This document shows positions 27,302 to 35,616 of a stretch of DNA of 64,000 nt, in pieces. Under the pieces are notes generated by a model. It saw only the letters and a list, made by a program, of their open reading frames with translations. It did not search any database and had not been told where the DNA came from. How positions within the stretch are numbered: position 1 is the stretch's first letter; every line of letters begins with the position of its first letter. Position numbers and translations under genes: made by a program. The stretch comes from Desulfobulbaceae bacterium BRH_c16a (GTDB lineage Bacteria; Desulfobacterota; Desulfobulbia; Desulfobulbales; Desulfocapsaceae): positions 118,185-182,184 of the forward strand of contig LADS01000037.1 of the NCBI GenBank assembly GCA_000961725.1. The letters are read 5' to 3'.

Positions 27302-30300
27302 CTACTTGATGATGACCGAGTTCTTGTTTGAGACCTGCCCTCCTGTCGCGATGTTGATATTTTGACCAAAGCTGAGAGGGGATTTAACATCATTTACTAC
27401 AATCCCCGAACCTGAATATACGGAGGCATTGCCGATACTCCCGCTGTTTACTGCGACGGTGCCGGAGTTGGCCTGTGCGCCGCTTCCTAAAGCTAGATTG
27501 AGTGCCCCGCCCCGCACGTTGGTGGTTACACTTCCGACGCTGGCATTTCGAACCACCGTTGCCCCCATATTGGCTTCGGTATTGCTCCCTGCAGCCAGAT
27601 TGACAGCCCCGGCTCCGACCGAATTCGAAACACTGCCCCGAACTTCCGCATTTTTCAGTTCAGTGGCGCCCTGGTTGGCATGAGCTCCCCCGCCGAGTGC
27701 GAGGTTGACACCGGCGCCACTTACCTTATTCGTAATACTTCCAGCGACTTTGCTGTTTTCCGCCTTCACCGCCGCCTGATTGGCGACCGCACCGCTTCCT
27801 AAAGCAAGATTCACACCAACCCCTGTCACCGTATTGGTGATGTTGCCACCCACCTTGGTATTCTTCAGGGAGGCCGCCGCCTGATTTGCTTCGGCTCCGC
27901 TGCCCAGGGCAAGGTTGACCGCCGCACCGGCCACTGTATTCTTAACGTTGCCGCCGACGGTGCTCGACTCCATTTTCACCGCACCCTGATTGGCCTTGGC
28001 ATTATTGCCAAGCGCCAGGTTGACTGCGCCGCCCGCAACCGTATTCACCGCTCCGCCCTTCAAGGTAGAGTTCTTCAAGCTTGCGGCACCCTGATTGGCC
28101 TCGACATTATTGCCGAGCGCCAGATTGACTGCACCGCCGGCTACAGTGTTGACAGTCGTGCCACCGAGTGTAGAATTCTCCATACTCACCGCTGCCTGAT
28201 TGGCCTTGGCCTTATTGCCCAAAGCCAGGTTGACGGCTGCACCGGCTGCCGTGTTGACAACCGTACCCTTCACCGTCGAATTCTTCATGTTGATCGCCGC
28301 CTGATTGGCTTCCACCTGATTGCCGAGAGCAAGGTTGACTCCGGCTCCGGCTACGGTGTTGATCGCGGTACCTTCCAGCGTCGAATTCTTCATGCTCACT
28401 GCCGCCTGATTGGCCTCCACCTTGTTGCCAAGGGCAAGGTTGACTCCGGCACCGGCCACGGTGTTGACCACTGTACCTTTCAAGGTCGAATCCTTCATGC
28501 TTACCGCCGCCTGGTTGGCATCTATCTGGTTGCCAAGCGCCAGGTTTACTCCGGCTCCGGCCACCGTATTGACCACTGTACCTTCCACCGTCGAATTTTT
28601 CATGCTCACCGCCGCCTGGTTGGCATCTATCTGGTTGCCAAGCGCCAGGTTTACTCCGGCTCCGGCCACCGTATTGACCACTGTACCTTTAATATTGGAT
28701 TGTTCTGCAACTAAAGCCGCCTGGTTGGCTTCGATCTGATTGCCAAGCGCGAGGTTCACCGCTCCACCGATCGCGCTGTTGACAACGGTGCCGTCTACAT
28801 TCGTGCCCTGAGCACTGACCGCGGCCTGATTTGCCTTAATCTGATTACCCAAAGCCAGGTTCACCGAACCACCGCCGACGGTGTTGATTACGGCACCTTT
28901 GATCCCGGTATTTTTTGCCTTGACTGCAGCTTGATTCGCTTCAATCTGATTACCGATACCGACATTGACTGCGCCCAGTCCTATTCCGGTATTGACTACG
29001 GCACCTTCAACTTTGCTCTTGTCGAGTATTGAACTCGCCTGATTGACATTGACGTTGTTGCCGATACCCGCATTGACCAGGCTATGACCTCCGGCGGTAT
29101 TGACCACAGCGCCGCTGACCGTTGTCTCCGACAGCTTGGTGCTCGCCTGATTGGCCTCCACTCGATTCCCAATCGCCGCATTTACCACATTCAACCCGAC
29201 AGCGGTATTGACAACGGCGCCTGTTACCTCGGAGTCCTTCATGATGGTCGAGGTCTGGCTGGCCGAGGTCTCGTTGCCGATCGCCGCATTTACAGCGTTT
29301 TGCGCTATCGAAGTATTGACAACGGCACCTTCAATTTTGCTGTCTTTGGTTTTAACAGCCACCTGATTGGCCTCGCTCCGGTTGCCGATCGCCGCGTTTA
29401 CCACATTTTGTCCGGCCATGGTATTGACGACAGCGCCTTTCACCTCGGTGCCTTTGAGGATCGTTGCCCCTTGAGTCGCGGAAGTTTCATTGCCGATGGC
29501 CGCATTCACTGCGTTCTGGGAAATGGCTGTATTCACAACAGCACCGGTAACCTTGGATCTGTCGAGGACGATTGACGACTGGGTCGCATCGGTTTTGTTG
29601 CCGATCGCGACATTCACCATATTCTGACCGGCGGCGGTATTGATAGTGGCTCCCTTCAGCTCGGAGTCCTTCATAATGGTCGATGACTGGGTGGCCGTGC
29701 TCTGATTGCCGATGGCAGCGTTTATCGCATTCTGGGTTACCGAAGTATTAATAACCGCTCCCGTCACCTTGGAGCGCTCCAGATCGATTGAGGACTGGGT
29801 GGCGTGGGTCTTATTGCCGATAGCCACATTCACCGCATTCTGGCCGGCGGCAGTATTGACCGTCACGCCTTTTACCTCAGAATTCTTGATGACGGTGGAA
29901 GCCTGGGTGGCCGAACTCTCGTTGCCGATCGCAGCGTTCACCGAATTCTGGACCGCCGAAGTGTTGATCACCGCCCCCTTGACCTTGCTGTCTTCGATCC
30001 GGATAACACCCTGATCGGCTGTAGTCTTGTTGCCGATGGCCACATTCACTGCATTCTGCCCGGTCATGGTATTGATTGTCGCCCCGTCGACCTCCGACCT
30101 CTTGATGATGGTCGAAGCCTGTGCTGCCTCGACTTCATTGCCGATCGCCGCATTTACCGCGGTCTGTACGGTAGAAGTATTGATAACGGCACCGCGAACC
30201 TGACTGTCCTCTATCCTCACCACATCCTGATCGGCCACAGCCTGGCTGCCGATTGCTACATTCACCCTGGTCTGTCCGGCCGAAGTGTTGATAACGGCGC

Positions 30301-31390
30301 CACTGACTTCAGATCCTTTTATTATGGTGGATGCCTGGGTGGCGGCATTCTCGTTGCCGATTGCAGCATTGACCAGGTTTTTGGAAGCGGAGGTGTTGAT
30401 TACCGCCCCATTGATCGTGCTCCCCTCCGCCCTGATAACCGACTGCTCGGCGGTGTTCTTGTTGCCGATTGCCACATTGACGGCATTGTCGTTCAAGGTC
30501 GTATTGACGGTCACACCGTTAACGGTTGAGTCTTTCAGGAGAGTGGAGGCCTGATTGGCGGTATTGTCTTTGCCGATTGCGGCATTGACAAGATTTTTTG
30601 CCTTGACCGCATTAATGACAGCACCATTGATAGTGCTGTCGGAGGATTGAATCGAAGCCTGGTTGGCGGTGTTCTTATCGCCTATTGCCACATTGACCAG
30701 GTTATCCGCCTTGACGGCATTGATGAGAGCGCCATTGACCTTGCTGCCCTGCAAGGTTACCGACGACTGGTTGGCCACATTTTCATTGCCGATTGCTGCA
30801 TTGACGCTGGTCTTGGTATCGGCGGTGTTGACCACTACCCCGTTAATCTTCGAGTCTTCGGCTGTGATGGAGTTTTGACTGGCGATATTTTTGTTGCCGA
30901 TCGCCGCATTGACTAAAGTGTCGCCTTTGGAATTGTTGACCACAACTCCGTTGACATCTGTTTTCTCAAGGGATATCGAAGACTGGTTGGCAATGTTCTC
31001 TTTGCCGATCGCAACATTTACCTCGGTCTTGGTGTTTGCCTTATTGGTGACTACACCGTTTATAGTGCCTCCACTTGCGATTATGGAATCCTGGTTTGCC
31101 TGATTGCGATCGCCGATCGCCACGTTGACACTCGGATCGTTTCGCACGTCGTTGACAACCGCGCCTTTGACATTGACATTTTTGAGATCTATTGAGGATT
31201 GACGTGCCTTATTGTCCTGTCCTATGGCAACGTTTACGTCCCTTTCGATCTTGGTCGGAATGTTGAGAACAGCTCCTTTGATGTTCGATTCGGCAAATGC
31301 ATGGGAGGACGTCACCAACAACGAAGTTAAACCTATTGCAGCCCCTAAAATCTTGCCCTTGAATTCACTCGAGAAGGATATCGGCAACAT
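27302..31390 (-). CDS. Giant secreted repeat protein (about 36 repeats of 35-36 residues)
   Basis: About 1,362 residues. An N-terminal Sec signal is visible (hydrophobic core GAAIGLTSLLVTSS, cleavage near AFA-E). The rest is tandem repeats with the frame VxGAVxNT...VNxAIGNxxxAxQxS; repeats 1-22 have 36 residues with an AIGN core, repeats 23-36 have 35 residues with LALGN. In repeats 6-17, NVAIG and NAAIG units alternate, giving a 72-residue super-repeat. There is no Cys or Trp, almost no aromatic residue in the repeats, and Asn, Gln and Gly fall in register, as in beta-solenoids and amyloid-like proteins. No autotransporter barrel, LPXTG or other anchor is visible. A GTG lies four codons upstream; I prefer the ATG at 31390. 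Function unknown; an adhesin, surface layer or matrix fibre is an inference. Confidence 0.8.
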   Translation of the reverse strand: MLPISFSSEFKGKILGAAIGLTSLLVTSSHAFAESNIKGAVLNIPTKIERDVNVAIGQDNKARQSSIDLKNVNVKGAVVNDVRNDPSVNVAIGDRNQANQDSIIASGGTINGVVTNKANTKTEVNVAIGKENIANQSSISLEKTDVNGVVVNNSKGDTLVNAAIGNKNIASQNSITAEDSKINGVVVNTADTKTSVNAAIGNENVANQSSVTLQGSKVNGALINAVKADNLVNVAIGDKNTANQASIQSSDSTINGAVINAVKAKNLVNAAIGKDNTANQASTLLKDSTVNGVTVNTTLNDNAVNVAIGNKNTAEQSVIRAEGSTINGAVINTSASKNLVNAAIGNENAATQASTIIKGSEVSGAVINTSAGQTRVNVAIGSQAVADQDVVRIEDSQVRGAVINTSTVQTAVNAAIGNEVEAAQASTIIKRSEVDGATINTMTGQNAVNVAIGNKTTADQGVIRIEDSKVKGAVINTSAVQNSVNAAIGNESSATQASTVIKNSEVKGVTVNTAAGQNAVNVAIGNKTHATQSSIDLERSKVTGAVINTSVTQNAINAAIGNQSTATQSSTIMKDSELKGATINTAAGQNMVNVAIGNKTDATQSSIVLDRSKVTGAVVNTAISQNAVNAAIGNETSATQGATILKGTEVKGAVVNTMAGQNVVNAAIGNRSEANQVAVKTKDSKIEGAVVNTSIAQNAVNAAIGNETSASQTSTIMKDSEVTGAVVNTAVGLNVVNAAIGNRVEANQASTKLSETTVSGAVVNTAGGHSLVNAGIGNNVNVNQASSILDKSKVEGAVVNTGIGLGAVNVGIGNQIEANQAAVKAKNTGIKGAVINTVGGGSVNLALGNQIKANQAAVSAQGTNVDGTVVNSAIGGAVNLALGNQIEANQAALVAEQSNIKGTVVNTVAGAGVNLALGNQIDANQAAVSMKNSTVEGTVVNTVAGAGVNLALGNQIDANQAAVSMKDSTLKGTVVNTVAGAGVNLALGNKVEANQAAVSMKNSTLEGTAINTVAGAGVNLALGNQVEANQAAINMKNSTVKGTVVNTAAGAAVNLALGNKAKANQAAVSMENSTLGGTTVNTVAGGAVNLALGNNVEANQGAASLKNSTLKGGAVNTVAGGAVNLALGNNAKANQGAVKMESSTVGGNVKNTVAGAAVNLALGSGAEANQAAASLKNTKVGGNITNTVTGVGVNLALGSGAVANQAAVKAENSKVAGSITNKVSGAGVNLALGGGAHANQGATELKNAEVRGSVSNSVGAGAVNLAAGSNTEANMGATVVRNASVGSVTTNVRGGALNLALGSGAQANSGTVAVNSGSIGNASVYSGSGIVVNDVKSPLSFGQNINIATGGQVSNKNSVIIK

Positions 31391-31473
31391 AATATCACCC
31401 ACTTTTTGTCAGATTTTCGCGCGCTTGGAAGGAAGTACAATTCGCTCCTGAACTTATACATTAAACCACATTA

Positions 31474-31502
31474 ATTATAGATCATCCCCCCCCTCAAAGC
31501 AA
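31474..31502 (-). promoter_or_regulatory. Predicted promoter of the repeat protein, with G8 tract in the spacer
   Basis: On the minus strand TTGCTT (31502-31497), a 17-bp spacer and a perfect TATAAT (31479-31474) lie about 75-85 bp before the start codon. Eight of the 17 spacer bases are consecutive G residues. Slippage in such a tract would change the -35/-10 distance. Confidence 0.6.
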
Positions 31503-31596
31503 GCCGCGACGGACAAAATCGGAGCGTGCGGTATAATTTTTTAAACCGGCCAGCCATTCCATCCTTTTTCAAACCATCCAAATTCACATATTATTA

Positions 31597-31626
31597 TTGA
31601 CATATTCTGTGGATAAGCGCTATTTT
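31597..31626 (+). promoter_or_regulatory. Putative promoter of the O-acetylation genes
   Basis: TTGACA (31597-31602), 18 bp, TATTTT (31621-31626). It would give a leader of about 185 nt before the MBOAT gene. It is divergent from the repeat-protein promoter, with about 95 bp between the two -35 boxes. Together they account for the 31391-31816 gap; nothing else is recognisable in it. Confidence 0.45.
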
Positions 31627-31816
31627 GCCGGTGGCAGACCTGAAAGTGCCGACCAGGAACTATTGTGGCTGACCGCACAGGGTGAAAAAGCTCTTATCTT
31701 GATGCATTTCTTAACACTATCGACCCGTGTAATTTGATAAGGGCTCTTTCCGTTGAGCACTCTCCGGGATCGGTCAAAATTCAACTGAATGTCTTAGCAC
31801 ACTCTCATTTTTTTCT

Positions 31817-33253
31817 ATGGTATTCAGTTCATTGTTCTTTCTGTTTTGCTTTCTTCCCATCGTTCTCGTCTCGTACTTTGTAATTCCCGAAAAACTGCGC
31901 AATTTGTATCTGCTGCTGGCAAGCCTTTTTTTTTACGCCTGGGGTGAAGGCCTGTATGTTCTGCTGATGCTGTTTGTTATCATCCTGAACTACGTCATCG
32001 GTATCTCTTTCGACAAAAGAACCGCAAACACCCGCAGACGGCTGTTGCTGATTGGCATCGGGATCAACCTCATTCCTTTGCTGTTCTATAAATATTCCGC
32101 TTTTTTTCTCGAGAACATCGGCAAAATTTTCGAGGGGGCAACGGACCTTGCCCTTTCACCGAATGCGATCCACCTGCCCCTGGGCATCTCCTTTTTTACC
32201 TTTCAAGCCATGTCTTACCTGATCGACACCTACAGGGGATCGACATGTTCGCAAAAAAATCCTATAAATTTAGGTCTTTATATCGCCGTATTTCCGCAAC
32301 TCATCGCCGGTCCGATCGTCAGGTATCATGATATATCCAGACAGATCAATGAGCGGAGGATCTCCCTCGACGATTTCTCCCTCGGCGTTGAGCGCTTTAT
32401 TATCGGTCTTGCCAAAAAAGTCCTTCTGGCAAACCCTCTTGGCCAGATGGCGGATACAGTCTTCAGCATGCCGACGTCTGAACTCAGCACTCTCGCCGTC
32501 TGGATAGGTGCCGTCAGCTATACACTCCAGATCTACTATGATTTCTCCGGGTACTCCGACATGGCCATCGGCCTTGGGCGAATGTTCGGCTTTACCTTCC
32601 TCGAAAATTTCAACTTCCCCTATGTGTCCAGATCGATCCAGGAGTTCTGGCGAAGGTGGCATATATCTCTCTCGAACTGGTTCAGGGATTATCTCTACAT
32701 CCCACTGGGAGGCAACAGAAAAGGGCCGCGCAGGACCATCATCAACCTTTTCATTGTTTTTTTCCTCTGTGGACTCTGGCATGGGGCGAGCTGGAATTTT
32801 ATCTTCTGGGGGCTCTTCCACGGCTTTTTCCTGTCCATCGAACGGGGCCGATGGGGAAGCATGCTGCAACGGGCTCCGAGATTTTTCCGCCATGGCTATG
32901 TTCTTCTGGTGGTCCTTGTCGGCTGGATTTTTTTCAGGGCGGAAACCTTTACCCAGGGTGTGAATTTAGTAGGCATACTCTTCGGCGACCAGACAACAAC
33001 CCTTCTGCCCTATGCGGTGATGATGCGCCTGAACGTACTGTTCTATATAACCTTGGGAAGTGCCATTTTCTTTATGGCTCCTACCATGCCGTGTCTCTAT
33101 GAAAAAGCCGGACAAACAGCGTTTGGCGTTCTTTTAAGGAAATTTCGAGTGCAATATCTCGTTCGCCTGTTGTGCCTCTGCTCGGTTTTCATGCTGGCCC
33201 TGGCATCTCTTGCAAGCGGTGTATACAACCCGTTTATCTATTTCCGGTTTTAA
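31817..33253 (+). CDS. MBOAT-family O-acyltransferase (AlgI-like)
   Basis: 478 residues, polytopic (about 10-12 helices). Motifs of the AlgI/DltB branch: LPLGISFFTFQAMSYLIDTYRG near residue 113, QLIAGPIVRYHDI near 158, and FLCGLWHGASWNFIFWGLFHG near 315 with the catalytic histidine in LWHG. It moves an acyl group, usually acetyl, across the inner membrane for attachment to an exopolysaccharide. The AlgJ/AlgX-like partner follows directly, the normal pairing. Confidence 0.9.
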   Translation: MVFSSLFFLFCFLPIVLVSYFVIPEKLRNLYLLLASLFFYAWGEGLYVLLMLFVIILNYVIGISFDKRTANTRRRLLLIGIGINLIPLLFYKYSAFFLENIGKIFEGATDLALSPNAIHLPLGISFFTFQAMSYLIDTYRGSTCSQKNPINLGLYIAVFPQLIAGPIVRYHDISRQINERRISLDDFSLGVERFIIGLAKKVLLANPLGQMADTVFSMPTSELSTLAVWIGAVSYTLQIYYDFSGYSDMAIGLGRMFGFTFLENFNFPYVSRSIQEFWRRWHISLSNWFRDYLYIPLGGNRKGPRRTIINLFIVFFLCGLWHGASWNFIFWGLFHGFFLSIERGRWGSMLQRAPRFFRHGYVLLVVLVGWIFFRAETFTQGVNLVGILFGDQTTTLLPYAVMMRLNVLFYITLGSAIFFMAPTMPCLYEKAGQTAFGVLLRKFRVQYLVRLLCLCSVFMLALASLASGVYNPFIYFRF

Positions 33254-33265
33254 TTGGTTCAAGCA

Positions 33266-34831
33266 ATGAGAACGATTTCTTCATATCTTCTTTCTCTCCT
33301 CTTTCTGGTTGCGATTGGCACACCGCTGGCTGTAATGCAATTTTCCGATGAGGAAACAGTCTCCTTGACCGAAAAAAGGAAATTGGCCGAAAAACCGTCA
33401 CTCCATCTTTCCCTCCAGTCGTTGGGGTCGTTTCCGCAGGAGTATGAAAACTACTTTAACGATCACTTTGGTCTGCGCAGCAAGCTCGTCTACGTGTACA
33501 ATGCCCTTTTTGTCACCTTCTTCCAGACTTCACCTAAATCACACACGGTTATCGGCAAGGACAAATGGCTTTTTCTGGCGGCGGAGCATGTGATAACCGA
33601 TTTCATGGGGATGTATCCCTTCGATGACAATAAACTCCATCACTGGAAACAGGTTTTGCACGACAGGGAAGAATGGCTTGCCGACCAGGGCATTCAATAC
33701 CTTTTCATTCCAGCTCCTAATAAAGTGATGATCTACCCGGAATATCTCCCGAACCGGATTTTTAAAAAACGGGGGACAACCAATCTGGAACAGTTTCTTG
33801 ACCATCTCGCAAAGCCCCCATCCTTTACCAACGTTCTTGACCTGCGTCAGCCACTCCTGGACGCAAAAAAAGAAAATCAGCTGTACCACAAGGGGGACAC
33901 CCACTGGAATTTTGACGGGGCCTATGTTGGCTATGTCTCAATAATTGAGGCCATTCGCCAGTGGTTTCCGGAGTTCACTCCGATCCCGAAAGAACACCTC
34001 GTCAGGACGTTTGAAAAAATGAGCGGCGACCTGACCTACACCTTGAATCTTGCGGAGATGTATGCCGAAGACATTTCGATACTCACACTTCCCGAAGCGG
34101 AAAAGCTTATCCAGTATCAAAATTTTGCTGGTCACCCTCAGCCCGACACTCCATTTCAGAAATTTCGCCGTGGAGTCCTTTTCACCAATGAGAATCCTTC
34201 CAGGCAGCGCACCGCGGTATTTATATCGGATTCCTTCGGGAGTGCCCTGAGAAATTTCCTGGCTCCCCATTTCAAGAGGATTATCTTCGTGAAGGATGCT
34301 CGTTTTGAAGACATGAAGAGGCTTATAGAAATTGAAAAACCGGATATTGTCCTCGATTTGAACGTGGCTCGGGGCCTCTATGTGGCTTTAGGGGAAAACA
34401 TTGAAATTCGCGATTACGTTCTACACAAGCATCACGCCGAACGCCGGATCGTTCTTGACATCAACCAGGAGAACCTAAAGAAAAGGCTTAGTCATTCAAG
34501 CCAGGTCGATCTCGACAGCGAAAAAATACTTCGGGCCAGTGGCGGCGATCCGCAGCTCTATTTCGATCTGCCCAGCCAAGCATCAAGCGGAATACTCAAT
34601 ATTTACTGCCAGATATCCAGTCCGATGGACACACTGTTCAAGCTCTATTATCAGACAGCCGATCACAAGTTCTATTCTGAGGCAAAAAAAGTGTTCCACA
34701 ACCTCAGGAAAGGAACAAACTCCTTTTACCTTCGAATCTATGAACCGATACTTTTAGACAAACTTCGTCTTGATCCCGGAGAACACCCAGGTGAATACAG
34801 TCTTGAGCGGTTCACAATTTCTTCAGAATAA
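33266..34831 (+). CDS. AlgJ/AlgX-like SGNH-type acetyltransferase, periplasmic
   Basis: About 521 residues: an N-terminal membrane anchor (YLLSLLFLVAIGTPLAVM), then an SGNH-like domain with VIGKDKWLF, FIPAPNKVMIYPEYLP, the DTHWN motif (Asp-His pair) near residue 212 and FISDSFGSALRNF holding the nucleophile serine. The last 110 residues form a beta-sandwich-like extension (PQLYFDLPSQASSG ... LRLDPGEHPGEY). Probable receiver of acetyl groups from the MBOAT protein and transfer to a polysaccharide. Start: the frame opens at a TTG; I prefer the ATG four codons later, though neither has a clear ribosome site. Confidence 0.8.
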   Translation: MRTISSYLLSLLFLVAIGTPLAVMQFSDEETVSLTEKRKLAEKPSLHLSLQSLGSFPQEYENYFNDHFGLRSKLVYVYNALFVTFFQTSPKSHTVIGKDKWLFLAAEHVITDFMGMYPFDDNKLHHWKQVLHDREEWLADQGIQYLFIPAPNKVMIYPEYLPNRIFKKRGTTNLEQFLDHLAKPPSFTNVLDLRQPLLDAKKENQLYHKGDTHWNFDGAYVGYVSIIEAIRQWFPEFTPIPKEHLVRTFEKMSGDLTYTLNLAEMYAEDISILTLPEAEKLIQYQNFAGHPQPDTPFQKFRRGVLFTNENPSRQRTAVFISDSFGSALRNFLAPHFKRIIFVKDARFEDMKRLIEIEKPDIVLDLNVARGLYVALGENIEIRDYVLHKHHAERRIVLDINQENLKKRLSHSSQVDLDSEKILRASGGDPQLYFDLPSQASSGILNIYCQISSPMDTLFKLYYQTADHKFYSEAKKVFHNLRKGTNSFYLRIYEPILLDKLRLDPGEHPGEYSLERFTISSE

Positions 34832-34865
34832 AAAATTCTCAGATCCCTGCCATTTGGATGGCCGT

Positions 34866-35099
34866 TCACTTTTTCAGGAACGGTTTTTCAATGTATGTAT
34901 AGGTAAGGGTACTCAACAAAAAAGTGAGGAGAAGGGTGAAAAGGAAATTATTGGTTCGACTCAGCGGATGCCCCAGATAATCGACGGCAATCACTTTGAC
35001 CACTTTGAGGCATATCGGGTGCAGAAGATAGAAGCTGTAGCTCACCGTACCGAAGAGGCGTAAGGGCAGGGCGCTCATAAGTTTCCCGAACATGTGCAT
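34866..35099 (-). pseudogene. Acyltransferase-3 (OafA-like) C-terminal remnant
   Basis: 77 residues corresponding only to the last two or three helices of a family of about 350-400 residues: GTVSYSFYLLHPICLKVV and TLTYTYIEKPF, the typical acyltransferase-3 ending. The catalytic N-terminal part is missing. The frame starts directly after the stop of another fragment, so this looks like the leftover of a deletion. Confidence 0.75.
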
Positions 35100-35378
35100 T
35101 CAGAGCATTCGGTTTACTTTTTTTTCTTCCTGGAACGATGTATTCCGTAAGCTGCTGGAATAATACATCAGGGCGACAGAGTCATTGTCACTCTCCATAT
35201 CTACCAGGACTTTGGCGATCGAAGAGAGGGCAAAGATGTCTATCAACTTGTAAACTATGATAAAAATGACGAAGGCAAGGCCGAACCGGACTATTACCCG
35301 CTCGACGTGGGTCGACCGGCAGAGACGATTCAACCTCCGGGAAGTTGCGCACTCCGTGGGTTTCTGTAGAATTCTCAT
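35100..35378 (-). pseudogene. Truncated membrane/beta-sandwich protein remnant
   Basis: 92 residues with one membrane helix (VRFGLAFVIFIIVYKLIDIFAL) followed by the first strands of a beta-sandwich like that at the end of the AlgJ/AlgX-like protein nearby (VALMYYSSSL). It stops abruptly at the junction with the acyltransferase fragment. Probably the N-terminus of a larger surface-polysaccharide protein. The remainder of 34832-35616 contains no other supportable gene. Confidence 0.5.
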
Positions 35379-35616
35379 TGGGCAAATTCATCTTAGAAAT
35401 ATAACCAAAAAAGAGTGTACTATGACATGCTCGCACCTTGCCGTCCGGCACTCAAAACGTACTGCATCCCCCGACCGGCATAGAGAACACTATTTAACAG
35501 TATTTTTCAATCGATCTCCTCGACACCGGTAGATTGCCTATGAGCCGGGATGAATGAGGCGTTGGAGTTCCAGAGATGTCCAAATCTAACAACTACCTAA
35601 ATAAAAGGCTTACGGT

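Noticed and set aside
27429-31103. Regular 105-108-bp repeats suggesting a CRISPR array or satellite DNA
   Set aside because: The periodicity equals 35-36 codons and the minus strand is one uninterrupted open frame with a signal peptide, so it is a coding repeat.
27302-31390. Assigning the repeat protein as curlin or a YadA-type trimeric autotransporter
   Set aside because: The GN-x3-A-x-Q spacing resembles but does not match the curlin consensus, there are no csg genes, and there is no C-terminal YadA barrel.
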